Shown one piece after another: positions 1 to 6,400 of a DNA stretch of 6,450 nucleotides (position 1 is its first letter; each line of letters opens with the position of its first letter). The notes beneath the pieces are model-generated. The model saw only the letters and a list, made by a program, of their open reading frames with translations, had not been told where the DNA came from and did no database searches. Both the position numbers and the translations under genes were made by a program. The stretch spans positions 1 through 6,450 of the forward strand of contig DATCLC010000011.1 of the NCBI GenBank assembly GCA_036564135.1. The letters run 5' to 3'. Origin of the DNA: RSA11 sp036564135 (GTDB taxonomy: Bacteria > Actinomycetota > Thermoleophilia > Solirubrobacterales > 70-9).

Positions 1-258
1 AGCAGCGGCCTCGTGGTCACCCAGATCCGCGCCGGCCGCAAGCTCAAGTGCGAGCGCGGCGAGTGGACGGGCACGGGCAGCTACAGCTACCGCTGGCTGC
101 GCGACGGCGAGGAGATCGACAACCCCTCGACCAACCCCGCCACCTACAACACCACCGTCGCCGACATCGGCGCCGAGATCACCTGCGAGGTGGTCCGCAA
201 CGGCAAGAACGGTGTCTCCGACCCGGTGGAGTCGCAGGGGGTGGTGGTGACGCCCTAG
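1..258 (+). CDS. C-terminal fragment of a probable secreted protein ending in a bacterial Ig-like domain (5' end outside window)
   Basis: The frame is open from the first base and stops at TAG 256-258, giving 85 visible residues. They form most of one Ig-like beta-sandwich: a Lys-Cys-Glu strand near residue 17, a Tyr-Arg-Trp-Leu-Arg-Asp-Gly core, an Ala-Asp-Ile-Gly-Ala-Glu-Ile-Thr-Cys strand and a final hydrophobic strand Val-Val-Val-Thr-Pro. The two cysteines lie where the Ig-fold disulphide is expected. Domains of this kind occur as tandem C-terminal repeats in large cell-surface or exported proteins of high-GC Actinobacteria. A GTG at 13 is in frame but falls inside the domain, so the true start lies upstream of the window. 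The stop is 56 bases before the start of the next gene on the same strand, so cotranscription is possible. The catalytic or binding part of this protein is not visible, so its function is unknown. Confidence 0.8.
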   Translation, partial: SSGLVVTQIRAGRKLKCERGEWTGTGSYSYRWLRDGEEIDNPSTNPATYNTTVADIGAEITCEVVRNGKNGVSDPVESQGVVVTP

Positions 259-314
259 GGCGCGGGCCGCTCGGTCAGGCGGAAGTGGACAACGTGAATG
301 CGGAGGGGAGCGGG
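259..314 (+). other. Short intergenic gap
   Basis: This stretch separates the two plus-strand genes. A 4-bp stem (267-270 with 279-282) around an 8-base loop is too weak, and lacks a T-run, to call a terminator. No -35/-10 pair is evident. The gap carries the ribosome binding site of the downstream gene, and its length fits either an operon or a compact gene boundary. Confidence 0.5.
302..308 (+). promoter_or_regulatory. Ribosome binding site deciding a TTG start
   Basis: GGAGGGG closely matches the anti-Shine-Dalgarno complement. Its GGAGG core ends 8 bases before TTG 315, a normal spacing. The in-frame GTG at 294 lies upstream of this site and has only a poor purine stretch before it, so the site favours TTG 315. 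The start then yields a compact signal peptide beginning Met-Thr-Val-Lys. Confidence 0.6.
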
Positions 315-410
315 TTGACGGTCAAGGGTGCGCTCGCGGCGCTCGCCACGGTGGCGGGCGCTGCTCTGGCGGTGTTCGCGATGGCCCTCGCCGGGCCCGT
401 CGCGCAGGCG
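315..410 (+). other. Signal peptide, Sec type (residues 1-32)
   Basis: A short n-region with a single lysine (Met-Thr-Val-Lys) is followed by about 22 mostly Ala/Val/Leu residues and then Pro-Val-Ala-Gln-Ala. The Ala-x-Ala at residues 30-32 is a good signal peptidase I site, leaving Gly-Ala-Leu-Asp as the mature start. There is no lipobox cysteine and no twin arginine, so the protein is predicted to be exported by Sec and released or held by something further C-terminal. Confidence 0.85.
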
Positions 411-3400
411 GGGGCGCTCGACGTCCAGCGGCTCGAGGACCGGATCCTCGACCCCGCGGCGCACGCGCGCATCACCTACGAGAACACGGTCAACGTCGCG
501 AGCTACCAGCAGGACGGGATCCTCACCTACAAGGGCTGGCAGTACGCGGCCTGGTACCGCAACGACGGTCCCGGCGCCGCGCAGGCCTCGGCGGTGATCG
601 CGCGCCGCGAGCTGCCCGACGGCGAGTGGGAGGCCGCGCGTCTCGACCACCCGCTGTGGAGCAACGACTCGCACAACACGATCGCGCTCGGGGTCACGCC
701 GAGCGACGGTCGCCTGCACGTCGCCTTCCCGACGCACGACAACCCGGTGCGCTACACGCGCACGATCCCGGGGGTGCTCGACGACCCCGAGGAGTACGAG
801 TGGTCGTCGAGGCTGTTCGACCGCATCCACGTGCTCTTCCCGGGCGCCGAGACAGCGCCGCAGACGTTCACCTACCCGCAGTTCGAGAACACCGGCGGCA
901 AGACCCTGCTCACCTGGCGCGACGGCATCACCAACGACGGGCGCCAGGCGTTGCTGCAGTACAACGACGACCCCGCGGGCACCTGGACCTTCCTCGGCCG
1001 CTTCACCCACAACGCCGGCGGCACGTACGACGGCGGCTTCGGCAACAGCTCCACGCGCTACGGCTACATCCACGGCTTCACCGCCGACCCCGGCAGCGGC
1101 AACCTGGCCGTGGCCCTCTCGTGGCGCGAGCAGAACTCGGCCTGGTGCAACCAGTCGAACGGCGTGGGCAACCACGACCTCGGCTACACGGTCTCCGAGG
1201 ACGGCGGGCGCACCTGGCTGAACAACGACGGCGACGTGGTGGCGAGGACCACGCTCGGCCACACGGGCGGCACGATCACCCCGTTCACCGACGGGATCGT
1301 CGTCGAGCCCATCGGGATCAACAAGGGCCTGATCAACCAGGAGGCGCAGGCCTTCGACTCGCAGGGCCGCCTGCACGTGATGACGAGCCGCGTCCCGGAT
1401 GCCGACATCGTCGGCAACTGCGTGAGCGACTTCTATCCCGAGCGCGCCGCGAAGGCGACGCCGTTCCACCACTGGCGGGACGCTGACGGCACCTGGCACA
1501 CGATGCAGCTCCCGTTCCGCAGCGGGAGCGCCGGGCGCACGAAGATCGCGTTCGACGCGCAGGACAACGCCTACGTCGTGCTCCCCGACGCCCGGATCGT
1601 GGCGGCGACCGCCGCGAGCGACTGGACCGACTGGCACGTGGTCTTCAGCGACCCCGAGGTGAGCGCGGTCAGCGAGCTGATCGTCGACCGCCAGCGCGTG
1701 CGCAGCGAGGGCATCCTGACCGTCGCCTACCAGGAGCCGCCGTCGAACGTGGCGATCTGCCGCGGGAGCTCGAGCTCGTCCGCCTGCGCGTCGGCCTTCC
1801 GGGTCGCGAGCTTCGCGCTCGGCTCCGACGGCCCCGACGCGCCGCGCGAGGACGACGCCGAGCCCGCCGCGCGCCCGTTCGAGGGCTTCGCCGACGACGA
1901 GGCCAACCTGGCGCTCAACCGCCAAGGCACGGGCGCGCCGCAGCTTTCGGCGAGCTCGTCCCAGGCGCAGTACCCGCCGGCGCGCGCCAACGACGGCAAC
2001 GTCGAGACCTTCTGGGTCTCCGCCGGCACGCAGGCGGGTCAGGGCCCGCGCCCCGACGCGCCGGTCCTGTTGACCGCCGACCTGGGCGAGGCCGCCGACC
2101 TGGGCGAGGTCACGGTGGTGCCGCGCGTCAACTACGGCCCGCGCTCGTTCTCGGTCGAGGTCTCCCAGGACGGCAGCTCCTGGGAGGAGGTCGCGAGCGT
2201 CCCGCACGCGTTCAACGCCGAGACGACGGTCCGCTTCGAGACCGTCGCGGCGCGCTACGTGCGCCTGCGGATCACCGACGCCTGGAACACTGCCCAGCCG
2301 CCCTCGAACGTGCAGGTCGCCGAGCTCATCGTGCGCGGCCGTGACGACGACGCGGACGACGAGCCGCCGGCCGTCGATTACGAACTCGAGGGCACGATTG
2401 CCCCGAGCGGCGCGTACGTCAACCGCGCGGTCCTCGCGCTGAGCGCCAGCGACGCGGGGTCCGGCGTGGCCGCGATCGAGTACCGGGTCGGGGCCGGCGA
2501 GTGGAAGGAGTACAAGGGCAAGCTGCGCTTCGCCGAGGCGGGCAGCTACACGGTCCACTTCCGCGCCCGCGACTACTCGGGCAACGTCTCGGCGGAGGAG
2601 ACGGTCGAGTTCGAGGTCACGGTCAACGAGACGTGCACCCCGCTGCGCTCCGACGAGTTCGACGGCGCCCAGCTCGACACCGGCCGCTGGAGCTTCCGCC
2701 ACCCGACGACCCCTGCGAACGGCGCGGGCGCGCCGCGCGTGGAGGACGGCGCCCTCGTCCTGCCGCTGGGCTCGTACTCGCTCGACCTTGATCGCCCCGG
2801 CCCGGTGACGCTGCTGGGCCAGCCGCTGCCCCCGGGTGACTTCACCGTCGAGGCCAAGTTCACCGCGCCCGGCCTGAACACCTCGGGCGGCACCTCGGCC
2901 TACGCGCAGGTCGGCTTCAAGCTCTTCCAGGGCGACGACAACTGGATCAAGGTCACCCAGACGCGCAACGCCGACGGCGGCGCCACGGCCACGACCTACT
3001 TCGAGATGGCGCACGAGTCGAACTCGTCCAACCGCACGCTCGGCCCGCGCGTGGGGCTCGCCGCCGCGGTCGCGAACCTGCCGACCTGGTGGCTGCGCGT
3101 GCAGCGCGAGGGCGACGTGGTCACCGCGGCGTACTCGCTCACCGACCCCGACTCACCGCAGGGCGCCAACTGGGTCGATCTCGGCCTCGCGCCCGACATC
3201 GACCAGGTGATGCCGCCCGGCAACGGGCCGCGCTACCTGGCGCTGTACGCCGGCAACGGCAACACCGAGGCGCGCGTGGACTACGTGCGCTTCGTGGGCG
3301 AGGAGGTGACCGGGTGCGACGAGGCGGCCGACGGCCTGGTCCTGCACTACAAGCTCGACGAGGCGTCGGGCAACGTCGCCCACGACTCCTCGCCGACCGG

Positions 3401-6400
3401 GCGCGACGCGACCGTGGAGGGCGGCGCCGCCTGGGAGGGGGGCGAGGGCCTCGGGTTCACGGGCTCGAACCACGTGCGGATGCCGAACGACGTGCTCGCC
3501 GGCGTGGAAGAGATCACCGTCGCCTTCGACGTCTGGATCGACCCGACGCTCACCCCCAACTACTTCTTCTTCAACTTCGGCAACGCGGCGTCGGGGCAGT
3601 GCAACGGCTGCCTGTTCGTTAGCGACGGCGCGGGGAGCTCCAACTTCCGCGGCGCGATCACGCCGGACAACTGGCAGGGCGAGCGGGGCCCGACGCGGAG
3701 CGGGCCGCTGCCGCGCGCGACCTGGACCCACGTGGCGTTCACGATCTCGGGTTCCGAGGGTCGCCTTTACGCCGACGGCGAGGAGGTCGCCGCCGCGAAC
3801 GACATCACGCTCAAGCCGAGCGAGATCGGCGGCGGGCAGACGAGCGCGAACTACATCGGCCGCTCCCCGTACTCGGCCGACAAGCTGTTCGTCGGGCGGA
3901 TCAAGGACTTCCGCGTCTACGACCGCGCGCTGAGCGAGGCGGAGATCGCCGCGCTCGCCGCCCCCGAGGAGCTCAGCGAACAGGAGAAGGCCGAGGCCGC
4001 GGCCGAGCGGCTCGTCGTCCACGACATCGAGGACGTCCGCGGCAACCTCCACCTGCCCACCGAGGGCGAGTACGGCGCCAGCGTGAGCTGGGAGTCGTCG
4101 GATCCCGAGGTGATCAGGGAGGACGGCATCGTGAGCCGGCCGGCGAACGGCGACGGCGACGTGACCGTGACCCTGACCGCCACCGTGACGGTGGGGGAGG
4201 CTACGGTGACGCGGGAGTTCCAGGCGCTCGTGCGCGAGCTCCCCCCGCCGGCGCCGTACGCGGGCTACCTGTTCAGCTACTTCACGGGCGAGGGCACGGC
4301 GAACGGCGAGCAGATCTACTTCGCGCTATCCAACGGGAACGACCCGCTGCGCTGGCACGAGCTCAACGACGGACAGCCGGTGCTCACCTCGGACCTGGGC
4401 ACCAAGGGTCTGCGCGACCCGTTCATCATCCGCTCGCCCGAGGGCGACAAGTTCTTCCTGATCGCGACCGACCTGCGGATGTTCGGCTCGAACAACTGGG
4501 ACGCCGCGCAGCGCACTGGCAGCAGGTCGATCATGGTCTGGGAGTCGACCGACCTGGTCAACTGGACTGACCAGCGGCTGGTCCGCGTCGCGCCGGACAC
4601 GGCCGGCAACACCTGGGCGCCCGAGGCCTACTACGACCCGCAGCTCGGCGAGTACGTCGTCTTCTGGGCGTCGAGCATCTACGGGGAGGACAACCCGGGG
4701 CACACCGGGCCGTTGCCGCACAACCGGATGCTGTACGCGACCACGCGGGACTTCCACACCTTCTCGGAGCCCCAGGTCTGGTACGACCCCGGCTACGCCG
4801 TCATCGACTCGACCGTGATCGAGCACGACGGCACCTTCTACCGCTACACGAAGGACGAGCGGAATCGCGGCGGCTCGGCGCCGTGCGGCAAGTACATCTT
4901 CGCGGAGCGGGCGAGCAGCCTGCTCGGCAACTACCAGTTCATCACCGAGTGCATCGGCCAGGGCTCGATCAGCCAGGGCGAGGGCCCGACGGTGTTCAAG
5001 TCGAACACCGAGGAGCGCTGGTACATGTTCATCGACGAGTTCGGCGGCCGGGGCTACGTGCCGTTCCAGACCACCGACCTCGAGTCGGGGAACTGGAGCA
5101 TGGTCGCGAACTACGACCTGCCGGCGAGCCCGCGTCACGGCACCGTCCTGCCGATCACGCAGGCGGAGTGGACCCGCGTGCAGGAAGCCTACGGCGAGGA
5201 GGTCCAGCCGCCGGCGGTCGACGCGAGCCTGCTCGGCGGCACCTGGCAGGGCAAGTACGTGAACGAGGCGCGCCTGCGCCTGGCCGCCTCGAGCCCGATC
5301 GGCATCCAGTCGATCGAGTACCGCGTGGGCGAGGGCGACTGGCAGGCATATGACGGCGAGCTCGTCTTCGACGAGCCCGGCGACTACCGCGTTGAGTACC
5401 GCGCGACCGACGCGCTCGGCCAGACCGGGCCGGTCGGGGAGGTCAGCTTCACCGTCGTCGCCAGGTCGGGATGCGTGCCCGAGCTCTCCGACGAGTTCGA
5501 CGGCGCGGCGCTCGACACCGGCCGGTGGAGCTTCCGCCACCCGACGACGCCGGCGGTGGGGGCGGGCGCGCCGAGCGTCTCCGGCGGCAGCCTCAACCTG
5601 CCGCTGGGCGCCTACTCGGTCGACCTGGCGCGGCCGGGCCCGATCGGGTTCATCGGCCGGCCGCTGCCGGAGGGCGACTTCACGGTGACCGCGAAGATCT
5701 CGGCGCCCGGCCTCAACACGGACAACGGCGGCCAGGGCTCGCAGTACGCCCAGGTCGGCCTGAAGCTCTTCCAGGACGACGACAACTGGGTGAAGCTCGC
5801 CCACAACCGCAATGCCGACACCGCGGGCGCGGGCTCCCGCCCGACGTACTTCGAGCTCGCCTACGAGAACAACGGGCAGCGCACGCTCGGCAACCGCGCC
5901 GGGAACGGCAACGGCAACCTGCCGACCTGGTGGTTCCAGCTCACCCGCCAGGGGAGCAGCATCACCGCGCGCTACTCACTCAGCGACCCCGACGGTCCGG
6001 GCGGGGCGAACTGGGTCGAGCTGACGGCGAACCCGATGCCCAGCTTCTCGGCCATCTTCGACCCGGCCGACGGCCCGGTCTACATCGGCCCCTACGGCGG
6101 CAACGGCTCGATCACGGCCGCCTTCGACTACATCCGCTTCGAGCCGGATGAGCTCGACTGCCCCGACAACGTGGCCCCGGCCACCGCGGCGCAGCTCGAC
6201 CCGGCCCAGCCCGGACCCGGCGGCACCTACACCGGGCCGGTCACGGTCCGGCTCACCGCGGCCGACGAGCCGGGCGGCTCCGGCGTCGCCTACACCGAGT
6301 ACCGCGTCGACGGCGGCGAGTGGGTCCAGCTCGAGAACACCGAGGGCGACGAGCCCTTCGCCTCGAGCGCGACCTTCACCGAGCCCGGCTCGTACGTGGT

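Larger units (their letters stand above)
2364..3317 (+). repeat. Intragenic duplicated cassette (Ig-like + concanavalin-type), copy 1
   Basis: This 954-base, 318-codon block is homologous to 5208-6161, also 954 bases. In the best part (2649-2717 against 5487-5555), 22 of 23 residues agree (Gln versus Ala is the one difference), and a 21-base run at 2648-2668 is identical to 5486-5506. Similarity is lower elsewhere and includes compensating small indels (the offset shifts from 2844 to 2838 bases within the block), so it is an old duplication rather than a recent copy. Confidence 0.85.
5208..6161 (+). repeat. Intragenic duplicated cassette (Ig-like + concanavalin-type), copy 2
   Basis: This is the partner of the block at 2364-3317 and follows the GH43 domain as copy 1 follows the BNR_4 and F5/8 domains. 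Both copies keep a pair of bracketing cysteines around the concanavalin-type part and the shared Asn-Leu-Pro-Thr-Trp-Trp strand. Confidence 0.85.

Noticed and set aside
266..282. Possible terminator hairpin between the two genes
   Set aside because: The stem is only four base pairs with an eight-base loop and no following T-run, which is expected by chance in DNA of this composition.
294..296. GTG as the start of the giant gene
   Set aside because: It is in frame, but it lacks a good ribosome binding site and adds Asn-Ala-Glu-Gly-Ser-Gly before the basic n-region. TTG 315 has GGAGGGG at proper spacing. It remains a possible alternative.
381..383. ATG as the start of the giant gene
   Set aside because: Starting here would leave only about ten residues before the Ala-Gln-Ala cleavage site and remove the lysine and hydrophobic core of the signal peptide.
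626..1486. Plus-strand open frame of 286 codons in another phase
   Set aside because: It is Arg/Pro/His-rich out-of-phase translation of the BNR_4 region; the in-frame product shows the conserved family motifs instead.
255..3014. Long minus-strand open frame of 919 codons
   Set aside because: It is antisense to the giant gene and rich in Arg, Ala, Val, Gly and Asp with no recognisable domain. Long antisense frames arise automatically opposite high-GC genes, and the plus strand here encodes clear protein domains.
3153..4052. Minus-strand open frame of 299 codons
   Set aside because: It lies opposite the LamG-like domain and has the biased composition of a GC-driven antisense frame.
4326..5804. 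Minus-strand open frame of 492 codons
   Set aside because: It is a shadow of the GH43 and following domains, with low-complexity composition and no motif. The plus strand carries the GH43 catalytic motifs across the same bases.
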